DNA of 64,000 nt, taken from Candidatus Gordonibacter avicola (GTDB lineage Bacteria > Actinomycetota > Coriobacteriia > Coriobacteriales > Eggerthellaceae). Both the position numbers and the translations under genes were made by a program. Where the stretch lies: assembly GCA_019113915.1 (NCBI GenBank), contig DXGM01000022.1:1-64000 (forward strand), read 5' to 3'. This document shows, piece after piece, positions 26,242-34,809 of this stretch. The notes beneath the pieces were generated by a model that saw nothing but the letters and a program-made list of their open reading frames with translations, did no database searches and was not told the DNA's origin. Each line of letters opens with the position of its first letter. Within the stretch, counting starts at the first letter, position 1.

Positions 26242-26877
26242 ATGACCCAGTACGCTATCGCGACTGACCTCAACCGCTGCGTGTCCTGCGTGGCCTGCTC
26301 CGTCGCGTGCAAAATTGTGAACGGCATTGCGCCCGGCGCGTTCTGGAACAAGGTGCTGCGCATCGGCCCCAACCCCATTGAGGGCGGGTCGGGCCAGTTC
26401 CCCGACGTGGAGATGTACTACCTCCCGGTGACGTGCCAGCATTGCGAGAATCCCGAGTGTGTGAACGTGTGCCCCACAGGCGCGTCCATGAAGCTTGAGG
26501 ACGGCACCGTGCAGATTGACAAGTCGAAGTGCATCGGCTGCCAATTCTGCGCCATGGCCTGCCCCTATAACGTGCGCTACCTCAACGAGGAAGAGCGCGT
26601 GGTGGAGAAGTGCACGCTGTGCGAGCAGAAAATTGCCCAGGGCGAGCTGCCCGAGTGCGTGCGCCAGTGCGGCGGTCGTGCTCGCTTCTTCGGCGACTTG
26701 GAGAAGGGCATCGAGACGTTTGTGGGCCCGCCTGATGCGTCCGGCGAGTTCCAGCCCATCACCAAGACGAGCAAACCGTGGACCGACGAGGACGTGCATC
26801 ACCTTCCCGACGTGGGGAACAAGCCTTCCTACGTCTACATCCTGCGCGACCGCAAGTGGCAGGGAGGCGATGAATAA
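26242..26877 (+). CDS. DmsB-like [4Fe-4S] electron-transfer subunit
   Basis: This 211-residue ferredoxin has four [4Fe-4S] motifs: CVSCVACSVACK, CQHCENPECVNVCPTGA, CIGCQFCAMACPYNV, and CTLCEQK with CVRQCGGRA. This is the layout of DmsB/PhsB-type subunits, which wire a MopB catalytic subunit to its membrane anchor. It starts two bases after the stop of the catalytic gene, with GAGGAGGTG upstream, and overlaps the anchor gene by one base. It has no signal peptide and would be exported bound to the Tat-bearing catalytic subunit. Confidence 0.95.
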   Translation: MTQYAIATDLNRCVSCVACSVACKIVNGIAPGAFWNKVLRIGPNPIEGGSGQFPDVEMYYLPVTCQHCENPECVNVCPTGASMKLEDGTVQIDKSKCIGCQFCAMACPYNVRYLNEEERVVEKCTLCEQKIAQGELPECVRQCGGRARFFGDLEKGIETFVGPPDASGEFQPITKTSKPWTDEDVHHLPDVGNKPSYVYILRDRKWQGGDE

Positions 26878-27767
26878 TGGAACTGCAGTGGCCTTTGATT
26901 GTGTTCACCACGCTGGTGGCGTGGTCGGCGGGTCTGTTTGCCAGCCAGTGCGCGCTTGCGCTGAAGGGCGAAGGCAAGAAGACGCAGATGATCGCCTGGA
27001 TTGTGTCCGCCGCCTTGCTGGTGGTGGGTGGTATCGCGGTGTTTCTGCACCTTGAGCACTGGGAGCGCATCTTCAACGGGTTCGGACACTTGACCTCGGG
27101 TATCACGCAAGAGCTTATCGCTATTGTGGTGCTTGCGGTGGTGGCCGTGATTTACCTGGCGTTTCTGCGCAAAGCGGGCGACGAGGGCAAGATTCCTTCG
27201 TGGCTGGCGGTGCTGGGCATTGTGGTGTCCGTGGTGCTGGTAGTGGTAATGGCGCACTCCTACATGATGGCGGCGCGCCCCGCGTGGAACTCCGTGCTGT
27301 GGATTGTGTACGTGGTGGGCAACGCCTGTGTGCTGGGCCCGGCCACCATGGCGCTGTTGTGCTCGCTTAAGGGTGACGCCTCGCCGTTCGGTCAGCTGCT
27401 GGCTGTGGTGGGCGCTGCGGTGAACGCGGTGGCAACGGTTGCTTACCTTATTGCCATGCAGATGAGTGGTGCGGCGTTCACGAACGTGGGTAGCCACTTC
27501 ACCACCATCACGCCGATGAACCCGGCTATCGATTACGCGGCTTTGACGAATGTATTTACCGGCGAGCAGGCGCTGCTCACCTGGCTTGGTGTTGTGCTGG
27601 TTGGCGCTGTGGTGCCGCTGGCCGCACTGCTGGTTGCCAAAAAACAAGGAAAGGAAGGCTCATGGAAGATGTGGGCTGCGGTGGCCATTGTTGCTGCGGC
27701 AGTCGGTGCGGTATGCATGCGCGTGGTGTTCTATAACCTGGGCGCGAGTATATTCATGTTCTACTAA
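26877..27767 (+). CDS. DmsC-like membrane anchor
   Basis: This 296-residue integral membrane protein has about eight transmembrane segments and the DmsC-type layout (opening MELQWPLIVFTTLVAWSAGL, middle AHSYMMAARPAWNSVLWIVY). It would oxidise menaquinol and pass electrons to the ferredoxin subunit. Its start codon overlaps the stop of the ferredoxin gene (TAATG), so the three-gene operon is translationally coupled. It completes a periplasm-facing reductase complex. Confidence 0.92.
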   Translation: MELQWPLIVFTTLVAWSAGLFASQCALALKGEGKKTQMIAWIVSAALLVVGGIAVFLHLEHWERIFNGFGHLTSGITQELIAIVVLAVVAVIYLAFLRKAGDEGKIPSWLAVLGIVVSVVLVVVMAHSYMMAARPAWNSVLWIVYVVGNACVLGPATMALLCSLKGDASPFGQLLAVVGAAVNAVATVAYLIAMQMSGAAFTNVGSHFTTITPMNPAIDYAALTNVFTGEQALLTWLGVVLVGAVVPLAALLVAKKQGKEGSWKMWAAVAIVAAAVGAVCMRVVFYNLGASIFMFY

Positions 27768-28064
27768 TCCGTCGTGACGCGCCGGGTGCTGGGCAAACCG
27801 GTTTCGGCGCGAACACGCCTTGCGAACAAGCTCCCTGGTTTTGCTGCGATTCGTTTCCCTCACCCCCTTGCAACAACGAATCGCACGCAACTAGGGGCTT
27901 GTTGTTTTGTTGGTGGCTTTTGGTGTTGGGGCGCTGGGCGCGGCCGGGAGCTTCGCTGGGTGGATGGCACGCGTGCCGTTCGCGTGGGAAAAGCTTTGGG
28001 GTTGGCGCGGTTGTGCTACCCTGGTTTTCACTATCTACCGGCGGTAAAAGAGGACGTGGTGCAC
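27768..28064. other. noncoding stretch before the aminotransferase gene
   Basis: I see no convincing gene in these 297 bases. The aminotransferase frame stays open here, but the sequence lacks protein-like character and the conserved start lies at 28065. It presumably holds the end of the MopB transcript and a promoter for the aminotransferase. GGGGCTTGTTGTTTTGTTGG near 27894 is T-rich and could mark a terminator. Confidence 0.4.
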
Positions 28065-29249
28065 ATGGTGAACGAGAGGATGTACGGGCTGGGTAACGAG
28101 CCCTCGGCCATCCGCGAGCTGTTTGCGTACGGAATGGCGCGCAAGGCTGAAATTGGCGAAGAGAACGTGTTCGATTTCAGCATTGGCAACCCCAGCGTGC
28201 CCGCTCCCGCCGCCGTGAAGCGCGCGGCGCTTGAGCTGCTGGAACAGCCGGCCGTGTCGCTGCACGGGTATTCGCCCGCGAGTGGTGTGCCCGAGGTGCG
28301 TGCGACCATCGCCGAGAGCATCAGCCGCCGGTTTGGCATTGCGGCTTCGGCTGCGAACATCTATCTGACCTCGGGTGCTGCGGCGTGTCTGGCCATTTCC
28401 ATTTCGGCCGTGACCGAGCCGGGCGATGAGGTTATTGTTATCTCGCCGTACTTCCCAGAGTATAAGGTGTGGATTGAGACGGCGCGCTGCACCTGCGTTG
28501 AGGTGCCCGCGCACGTGCCCGACTTTCAACTGGACATCGACGCGCTGGCCGCGGCCATTGGGCCGAAGACGAGCGCCATCATCATCAATTCGCCGAACAA
28601 CCCGGTGGGTGCCGTGTATTCGCGCGAGAACCTGGAGGCGCTTGCCGCGCTGCTTACGGCAAAGGAGGCTGAGCTCGGGCGCGAGTTGTACCTGATCAGC
28701 GACGAGCCGTACCGCGAGATTGTGTACGACGGCATCGAGGTGCCCTACGTGCCGTGCGTGTATCCGCGCACGCTGGTGTGCTACTCGTATTCGAAGTCGC
28801 TGTCGCTGCCAGGCGAGCGTATTGGGTATGTGTACGTGTCTGACCTCATGGACAACGCCGTCCAGGTGAATGCCGCCGTAGCTGGCGCGGGCCGCGCACT
28901 GGGCTACATCTGCGCGCCGGTGCTGTTCCAGCGCGTAATTGCCGCCTGTGTGGACGAGCCCAGCGACGTAGCCGCCTACGCCGCAAACCGCAAACTGCTG
29001 AGCGAAGGCCTGGCTGAACTGGGCTATGAGTTCGTAGAACCGCAAGGCGCCTTCTACCTGTGGGTACGCGCCCTCGAGGACGACGCCCAAGCCTTCAGCA
29101 ACCGCGCCAAAGTCCATGAGCTACTCCTGGTTCCCTCCGACAGCTTCGGCGTCCCCAGCTGGGTCCGCATAAGCTACTGCGTAAGCCCCGAAGTTATTAA
29201 GCGCTCCCTCCCCGCCTTCAAGGCCCTGATGGAGGAGTATCGAGGGTAA
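28065..29249 (+). CDS. PLP-dependent aminotransferase, class I/II
   Basis: This 394-residue fold-type I aminotransferase shows the expected landmarks: FSIGNPSVPAPAAVKRAALE near the start, LTSGAAACLAISISAVTEPG, IINSPNNPVGAVYSREN, ISDEPYREIVYDG, and the PLP lysine in CYSYSKSLSLPGERIGYVYV. It is closest in pattern to AspB-like enzymes acting on aspartate, aromatic or similar amino acids; the substrate is not determined. AGAGGA precedes the ATG at 28065. A hairpin terminator follows at 29332-29380. Confidence 0.93.
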   Translation: MVNERMYGLGNEPSAIRELFAYGMARKAEIGEENVFDFSIGNPSVPAPAAVKRAALELLEQPAVSLHGYSPASGVPEVRATIAESISRRFGIAASAANIYLTSGAAACLAISISAVTEPGDEVIVISPYFPEYKVWIETARCTCVEVPAHVPDFQLDIDALAAAIGPKTSAIIINSPNNPVGAVYSRENLEALAALLTAKEAELGRELYLISDEPYREIVYDGIEVPYVPCVYPRTLVCYSYSKSLSLPGERIGYVYVSDLMDNAVQVNAAVAGAGRALGYICAPVLFQRVIAACVDEPSDVAAYAANRKLLSEGLAELGYEFVEPQGAFYLWVRALEDDAQAFSNRAKVHELLLVPSDSFGVPSWVRISYCVSPEVIKRSLPAFKALMEEYRG

Positions 29250-29262
29250 GCGTTCTGTCGTA

Positions 29263-29295
29263 TGCAATTCCTAAAGTCCATGTTATGAATTGCAT
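29263..29295. repeat. short inverted repeat
   Basis: ATGCAATTC at 29263-29271 is repeated in reverse complement (GAATTGCAT) at 29287-29295, between the convergent aminotransferase and aldolase genes. It could form a weak hairpin in the 3' end of either transcript. Confidence 0.4.
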
Positions 29296-29331
29296 GACAT
29301 ACGGGTTCGAATTTGCATAAACCGATTAGTT

Positions 29332-29380
29332 GTCTCGCTGGCGGCAGCCTCTGATGAGACTTCTACCAGCGAGACGGGTT
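29332..29380 (+). terminator. hairpin terminator after the aminotransferase gene
   Basis: GTCTCGCTGG at 29332-29341 pairs perfectly with CCAGCGAGAC at 29366-29375, and the stem is followed by GGGTTTT on the plus strand. It lies just past the 3' end of the convergent aldolase gene. Confidence 0.6.
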
Positions 29381-30421
29381 TTACAGCAATGCCAGCAGTT
29401 CGTCTATGACTTTTGGGTTGGTGGCCCAGCTGGTGGCGAAGCGGACTACGGTGCGGCCGTCGGGGGTGAGTTCCCAGAAGCCGAAGGTGGCGTGGTGGGC
29501 GAGGCGCTCTTTGGTGGCATCGTCCAGCACGACGAATTGCTGGTTGGTGGGGGAGCTCAGGTGCAGCTGGTAGCCCTTCGCGCGGAAGCCTTCGGCGAGA
29601 CGCTGGGCCAGTTCAACGGCGTGGTGACCGGCATTTTCGTAGCGCAGTCGCCCGTCGGCTTCACGCTCAAACAGTACGTCAAATTGCAAGCCGAGGAAGC
29701 GGCCCTTCGCCAACAGCGCGCCGCGTTTCTTCATGAGGGTGAAAAAGTGGTCGTCGAGGCCCGGCTTAGTGAAGACCACGGCCTCGCCGCAGAAGGCGCC
29801 CACCTTGGTGCCGCCGATGTAGAAAGCGTCGCACAGACGCGCGATGTCGGGCAACGTGACGTCTGTGCCCACGGCGGCCAGGCCGTAACCCAGGCGTGCG
29901 CCGTCCATGAACAGGCGCATGTCGAAGTCGCGGCAGACCTGCGACAGCGCTTCCAGCTCGGCCAGCGAATAGACGGTGCCGTACTCGGTGGGGTGTGAGA
30001 TATACACCGCGCCTGGTGCCACGATGTGCTCGCGGTTCTCATCGGCCCAGTACGCCTCGCAGTACGCGCGCACCTCAGCGGCGTCTAGCTTGTCGTCGTG
30101 CTGCGGCAGTGGCAGGGTCTTGCGACCGCACGCTTCCACGGCGCCCGCCTCGTGTGCGGTGATGTGGCCGGTGGTGGCGGAGATGATGCCCTCCCACGGG
30201 CGCAGGATCTGGTCGGCCACGGCGGCGTTCGCCTGCGTGCCTCCCACCAGGAAATAGACCGCCGCTTCGGGACATGCGCACGCCTCGTGGATGCGCTGCC
30301 GGGCGCGCTCGCACACCTCGTCGGTGCCGTAGCCGCTCGTCTGATCGAGGTTCGTGGCGGCCAGGCGCTCGATGATGGCGGGATGCGCGCCTTCCATATA
30401 GTCGGAGTCGAAATGAAGCAT
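29381..30421 (-). CDS. ltaE: low-specificity threonine aldolase/beta-eliminating lyase
   Basis: This 346-residue PLP enzyme of fold type I shows the threonine aldolase pattern. It opens with MLHFDSDYMEGAHPAIIERL, binds cofactor near VGGTQANAAVADQILRP, has RLFMDGARLGYGLA, and carries the PLP lysine in FYIGGTKVGAFCGEAVVF. It would split L-threonine or allo-threonine to glycine and acetaldehyde in the cytoplasm. It is leftward and convergent with the aminotransferase, with which it may share an amino-acid catabolic role, though they are not co-transcribed. The sequence appears intact. Confidence 0.92.
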   Translation of the reverse strand: MLHFDSDYMEGAHPAIIERLAATNLDQTSGYGTDEVCERARQRIHEACACPEAAVYFLVGGTQANAAVADQILRPWEGIISATTGHITAHEAGAVEACGRKTLPLPQHDDKLDAAEVRAYCEAYWADENREHIVAPGAVYISHPTEYGTVYSLAELEALSQVCRDFDMRLFMDGARLGYGLAAVGTDVTLPDIARLCDAFYIGGTKVGAFCGEAVVFTKPGLDDHFFTLMKKRGALLAKGRFLGLQFDVLFEREADGRLRYENAGHHAVELAQRLAEGFRAKGYQLHLSSPTNQQFVVLDDATKERLAHHATFGFWELTPDGRTVVRFATSWATNPKVIDELLALL

Positions 30422-30556
30422 GGCGGTGTTGGTTCCTTTCCGTGCGAAGGGTGTGTAGGCAGCATTTTACGACGAATAGGTGCGCCAGACAGTGAGTATT
30501 CCGACGTCGGTGCCTGTGCGGTGTGTCGCAGGGGTGCTCTTGCGGGCGCGGCCGCC

Positions 30557-31798
30557 CTACCGCCTGTTGGGAACGAGTCGGCGCTTGGGGATAGCGAGGG
30601 TGCGCGGCTCGAGGGCGAATAGTTCGTCGACTGTGAGTGTTTCTGTGCACTCAAGCGCGCCGTAGCGGCAGGTGTCGGAACACACGCCGCAGTCGCGACA
30701 GAGCGCGGCGTCGAATTCAAGCAGCGTGCCGCCGCCGGTTGCCTTTCCGGCCTTGTGCAGGGCGCCGGTGGGGCAGAACTCGGCGCAGAGCGCGCAGCCT
30801 GAGCAGTGCTCCACCTCGATGCTGACACGCGGAGCCACGCAGCGCGGGACAACGGCGTGCGCGTCGGGAAGGCCGAATGCATGGAGGTCGTCGAGCAGCT
30901 GCCAGCGCCTGCGGTCGGGGTCTTGGTTAGGGGAAGGGTGCTTGCTTGATTGGCCAACGAGGGCTTCCACCTGAGTTTTCGCCGCTTCGACGGCCGTGTC
31001 TGCCAGAGCGGCACGCGCTTGGGAGAACAACCCGCGGCGCGACAGCTCGCCAGCGGCTTCCGCATCAAGGGGCGCCGCCAGGCCAGCCGAGCCCTGCTCG
31101 ACCCAAACAGCTTGGCAGGGCACATCCCAAGCATCAAGGATATGTTGTGCCTGTTCAACCGAGTGGGGAAGCGCAGCCACAGCAGCGGCGTGCTCGCACG
31201 AAGCACACGGCGCAGGCAGCAGCGCAACGCGTTCGGCGCCCGCGCAGGCGGCATGAACGATGAGCGTCTCGTCGATCCACGCGAGGCAGGGAACCACGGC
31301 CACGCGCTCGGCGTCGATGCGGGCGGAACGCGCCGCGCGCTCACAGGCGAACCCCGCAACGCGCTCCGCAGGCTCACCGATTGGTTCGCTCGCCGCGCCA
31401 CCTTCGCCATCCGCTGCCCGCACAACCGCCGCTGTTCCCACGCGCGCGGCCTCCGCCAGCAGCGTATCGTCGTCGCACGGCGGCGCGGCCACCAGCGCGC
31501 CGGTGGGGCACGCAACCACGCAGCGCCCGCAGCGCACGCACACCTCCACATCAATGCGCGGACCAGCAGGTCCTTCCTTCACCACGGAGCCCGGGCCGGA
31601 GAACGGGTCGCTATTCACCAGCGGGTTCGCCGAGTTCCCCGCCGAACGTCCCACCACAATGGCATCCACCGGGCATACCTCGGCACACCGCGCGCACGTG
31701 GCGGTAAGGTCGCGCTCGGGCAGACAGCGTTCTTCCTGCAAAAACGCGAGCGGCGGCGTTTCGGTCATGCGCCGCGTTATGTCGATGAGGTTCGGCAT
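30557..31798 (-). CDS. polyferredoxin with central FlpD-like domain (paralogue)
   Basis: This 413-residue protein repeats the layout of the gene at 20987-22183. Two ferredoxin motifs lie near the start (CARCAEVCPVDAIV, CVRCGRCVVACPTGAL) and two near the end (CSGCALCAEFCPTGAL, CRDCGVCSDTCRYGAL). The middle is FlpD-like (VAVVPCLAWIDETLIVHAAC and LLPAPCASCEHAAAVAAL). It has lost one conserved Gly-Arg of the usual CxGR motif (here CLAW), so its cofactor may differ. It is downstream of, and collinear with, the LuxR gene at 31877-33568, with a gap of 78 bases. The start at 31798 replaces a longer frame without a better site. Confidence 0.85.
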   Translation of the reverse strand: MPNLIDITRRMTETPPLAFLQEERCLPERDLTATCARCAEVCPVDAIVVGRSAGNSANPLVNSDPFSGPGSVVKEGPAGPRIDVEVCVRCGRCVVACPTGALVAAPPCDDDTLLAEAARVGTAAVVRAADGEGGAASEPIGEPAERVAGFACERAARSARIDAERVAVVPCLAWIDETLIVHAACAGAERVALLPAPCASCEHAAAVAALPHSVEQAQHILDAWDVPCQAVWVEQGSAGLAAPLDAEAAGELSRRGLFSQARAALADTAVEAAKTQVEALVGQSSKHPSPNQDPDRRRWQLLDDLHAFGLPDAHAVVPRCVAPRVSIEVEHCSGCALCAEFCPTGALHKAGKATGGGTLLEFDAALCRDCGVCSDTCRYGALECTETLTVDELFALEPRTLAIPKRRLVPNRR

Positions 31799-31876
31799 GG
31801 CGAGTTCCTTCACTCGGTATCAAGCGACGTCTATCATACCGCGCCCACGCCCGCGCGAAGGGAACGAAGGCGCGTT

Positions 31877-33568
31877 TTACGACGCGTACTGCTCCAAATA
31901 ATCCAGAACTTCTTGGCGCGAGTGCAGCCCCGTTTTCGCGTAGATTCGCTTGATGTGCGCGTGTGCCGTGCCCGGCGTGATGAACAGCTCCTCGGCCACA
32001 CGCTTTTGCGTGTAGCCGAGCGCGTACAGCGTGAGCACTTCCACCTCGCGCTCGGACAGCAGGAACTGGCGGCCCATTTCCTCGGCATTGTGGCGCATGG
32101 CTGCTTGCCTCACGCTGGCCAGGCTTTCGTGTTCATCCAGGCCCATGATTTTGGTGAGCATGCCTTGTTGGCGGCGTGCTTCCTGCTGTTCTTCCTGGGC
32201 GCCGTGGCGTGCGATGTTCAGGAATTGCACGAAGATGACTTGGGTGGACACCACCACCATGGCTCCCATGAGCGCGCCCGTGAGCAGGTCGTTCATAGAA
32301 AGCCCGGACACTTCCAGCAGCGCGACGCGCGCCACAGCCCGACAGCCCAGCCACACGAGCCACCCCGCGATGGCGTAATAGTAGGGGTCGCGCCAGCCAT
32401 GGCTCATGAACGCAATGATAACGTACCAGGTGAACGCCACCATCAGCGCATTGAGCGTGGTGGTGAATACAGCGCCGATATCCAGCATCTCGGGAAACGC
32501 GGCATAGGCAATCAGCGCGAAACACGCCAGAAGCTCCATGATGACGAAGATGCCCACGGTAAGCACATGCTCGCGGCGCTTCAGCACAAGCGCGATTAAA
32601 GCGACGCTTATGATGACCGTGAGCAGGCCATACGCAATACGAGTGGCGGGTTGGAACGCGATGGACAGGCCGTCCGGGTAGCCGCGCAAAAGCCCAATAA
32701 CAATGGAAAGACACCCAATGCCAAGCGCGGTGGCCGTGAGAAACTGCTTGGATTGCAGCATGGTTTTCGCGAACCCGAAGTAGTCGTTGCGCTGCGTGGG
32801 CGACACGATGTCATGGGGTTGCAGGCGTTTGCGCGCCCACCTCATGCAGGGGTACTGCGCCAGCACCAGCACGCACGCAATAAGATTGCCAGCCGCTATC
32901 GGCATCAGCGTGCACAGGTAAATTTCCACCTCGCTCACGATGAGGGTGGAGAACACGAACACGGCGGCTGCGGTGGTGCTGGTGCCGCGCGCGCGACGCA
33001 GCCAATAATAGATAGCTCCCGACGCCACGAGGGTGCACAGCACGCTGAGGCCGAAGCGTATCGCCGGCTCGTTGATGCCGCGCACGTCAAGGTAAGCCAA
33101 AGCCGCGAGGGTGAACGCTTCCAGCGCAACGCAAACGCGCATGGTGGCCCGCACCGATGACTTGCTGAGCGTGCGCTTACGTATAAGGAACAGCACGAAA
33201 AACACGGCCAGGATGGAAAGCGCTACCAGCATGGCGCCGTCGGTGAAGATGCCCTCGTCGGTGCTGGTGTAACTGCCGTAGCTGGCCACGATGAGCCCGG
33301 CGCGCCCAAACGCCAGCCCCAGCACCAGGGGCCACAGCGGGGCAAAGCGGCGCACCTGGGCCGCCGGGGTGGTGTCCACAGGGCCAGCGTCCGACTCGCT
33401 ATGCGGGCGCGCGGGGTGCTCCGCACTTGCGGCGGTGGGTGCAGGCTTTCCGCCCGCGACGGGGCCTGTCTCGGTCTCCCGTGACGTTCGATGCGCCAAG
33501 ACGTTCCCTCCCCCAAGGTTGCTCTTTGGCTTACGTGGTTGCAAATTCTTCTTCGCGTTGGTTGCCAT
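31877..33568 (-). CDS. LuxR-type regulator with multi-pass membrane domain
   Basis: This 563-residue protein has a polar N-terminus of about 70 residues, then about ten to twelve membrane segments (residues about 75-440). It ends in a C-terminal LuxR helix-turn-helix (LSEREVEVLTLYALGYTQKR, VAEELFITPGTAHAHIKRIY). Such fusions of a transporter-like sensor to a LuxR domain are a feature of Eggerthellaceae, where they often adjoin respiratory reductase genes. It is divergent from the gene at 33727. The 16-base motif at 33647 in their shared promoter is also found twice upstream of the AOR/YdhY pair. A start nearer to a later Met is possible. Confidence 0.92.
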   Translation of the reverse strand: MATNAKKNLQPRKPKSNLGGGNVLAHRTSRETETGPVAGGKPAPTAASAEHPARPHSESDAGPVDTTPAAQVRRFAPLWPLVLGLAFGRAGLIVASYGSYTSTDEGIFTDGAMLVALSILAVFFVLFLIRKRTLSKSSVRATMRVCVALEAFTLAALAYLDVRGINEPAIRFGLSVLCTLVASGAIYYWLRRARGTSTTAAAVFVFSTLIVSEVEIYLCTLMPIAAGNLIACVLVLAQYPCMRWARKRLQPHDIVSPTQRNDYFGFAKTMLQSKQFLTATALGIGCLSIVIGLLRGYPDGLSIAFQPATRIAYGLLTVIISVALIALVLKRREHVLTVGIFVIMELLACFALIAYAAFPEMLDIGAVFTTTLNALMVAFTWYVIIAFMSHGWRDPYYYAIAGWLVWLGCRAVARVALLEVSGLSMNDLLTGALMGAMVVVSTQVIFVQFLNIARHGAQEEQQEARRQQGMLTKIMGLDEHESLASVRQAAMRHNAEEMGRQFLLSEREVEVLTLYALGYTQKRVAEELFITPGTAHAHIKRIYAKTGLHSRQEVLDYLEQYAS

Positions 33569-33646
33569 TGTAGACTAACTTCTGGAGTATCGTTTGGGAA
33601 GGCATGAAGAGTGACACGCCGTTTACCTCGGATTATGCATTTTTAT

Positions 33647-33662
33647 CCTCAAAGAGGGGATG
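33647..33662. promoter_or_regulatory. conserved regulatory motif copy 1 (CCTCAAAGAGGGGATG)
   Basis: This 16-base sequence occurs here between the divergent LuxR and alanine-rich genes, and again in both arms of the long inverted repeat at 40411-40484 between the divergent AOR and YdhY-like genes. A shared operator is the simplest reading. Confidence 0.6.
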
Positions 33663-33726
33663 AAGGGGAACGCGAAACAACCATTATGATGGTTGAGTTG
33701 AAGGGCGTTTCCTTAAAGGAGCACTG

Positions 33727-34731
33727 ATGGCTGACGAAGAAGCGCGGGCTATCCGCGAAGAAGTGATACGGGCTCTCGCCGCGCAGGCGGAAGCAGGCGA
33801 AAGCGGGGGCGAAGGTGCCGCGGAGGTTGGTGTTGGCGCCGATGTGTCCTTGGCGGCGAGCGTGCCGGCGGTTGGCGCTGCGCAGGGTGATGCAGCGGCC
33901 GACGACGAGCAGATGCTTCTGGCGGCGCTGTTCGATGCTGTGCGCGCCGAATCGGCTGCCGGGCGGCTGGTTGAGCCGTCGAGCTGGGAAGCCGCTGGCC
34001 TGGTGCCCGCAGGCTGGACGGCCGACGACTGGGAAATGAACGTGTATGAGTACCTGGAAGCGCATGCAGTTGTGCCCGCCGACGCACCGGCCGAACCCGC
34101 GCAGAAGCCCCGCACCGCCACCAAGCCCGTTGGCATCCCTCGCTTCATGCGCGAAGAACCCTCTGAGGAAGAGGTGCCTGAAAGCATTGTTTCTGATGAC
34201 GTGCTTGTTTCGGAAAATCCTCGTAGGGACGCTCTGGAGAGCGTCCCTACGGAAACCGCCGCAGCAGCCGCATCTTCTGCAGCGGTGGAGGCATCCGCGG
34301 TGGGCGGAAATCCTGCCGTTGCTGACAACCCCACCTTCGCGCTTCCCTGTGCCGACATCGTTGCCATGGTGGGGGCGCACAGCTACTACCTGTACTCGCG
34401 CGAGCACATGACCAACGCATACGCCCGCTGGGCTTTCCTCGCTAAGGAGGACGACCGCGTGGCCACGTTTGTTGAATGCGTGCGCCAGGAATCACGCACC
34501 TATCCGCGTCCGTTCGAGGCCGCTTCACTTTATAATGAGCCGTTCTGCTACACGTCCGAGGACGTGGAAGCGCTGTGGCAGACGGTGAGCGAATCGGGCG
34601 CCTACCCCGATCTCGCCACGACCACCGCGTCAAACGGCGACGTGTACTATTACTCCACCGACTACCTCAAGCCCGCCTACGCCGCATCGCTCGCGGAATG
34701 GAATTCCGTCGAACGCTCGCTGTACCTCTAG
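33727..34731 (+). CDS. alanine-rich hypothetical protein (334 aa)
   Basis: This protein is not recognised. The N-terminal 200 residues are rich in Ala, Glu and Pro and look disordered. The C-terminal 110 residues form a compact, aromatic-rich domain (MVGAHSYYLYSREHMTNAYA, then TYPRPFEAASLYNEPFCYTS). AAAGGAG precedes the start. An in-frame, 30-base perfect palindrome lies within the coding region at 34222-34251, adding ten residues (about 166-175) in the disordered part. It is followed by a NifU-like gene on the same strand after 78 bases. The LuxR gene is divergent and a shared motif lies between, so its expression may depend on that regulator. Confidence 0.7.
   Translation: MADEEARAIREEVIRALAAQAEAGESGGEGAAEVGVGADVSLAASVPAVGAAQGDAAADDEQMLLAALFDAVRAESAAGRLVEPSSWEAAGLVPAGWTADDWEMNVYEYLEAHAVVPADAPAEPAQKPRTATKPVGIPRFMREEPSEEEVPESIVSDDVLVSENPRRDALESVPTETAAAAASSAAVEASAVGGNPAVADNPTFALPCADIVAMVGAHSYYLYSREHMTNAYARWAFLAKEDDRVATFVECVRQESRTYPRPFEAASLYNEPFCYTSEDVEALWQTVSESGAYPDLATTTASNGDVYYYSTDYLKPAYAASLAEWNSVERSLYL
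34222..34251. repeat. palindromic element inserted in frame in a coding region
   Basis: CGTAGGGACGCTC-TGGA-GAGCGTCCCTACG is a perfect 13-4-13 palindrome of 30 bases, a multiple of three. It shares its CGTAGGG/CCCTACG ends with the larger element at 54134-54224, so both probably belong to one dispersed repeat family. Confidence 0.75.
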
Positions 34732-34809
34732 CTAGTGCCCACCCCGGGCCCGCCGCATGCGGGCCCTTCCCCAAGTCGCAGTGCTGCTGCCGCAGAAAAG
34801 GAGACTCCC

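Noticed and set aside
27774..28064. N-terminal extension of the aminotransferase frame
   Set aside because: The added residues are not protein-like, and a usable start with a ribosome binding site lies at 28065 next to the conserved region.
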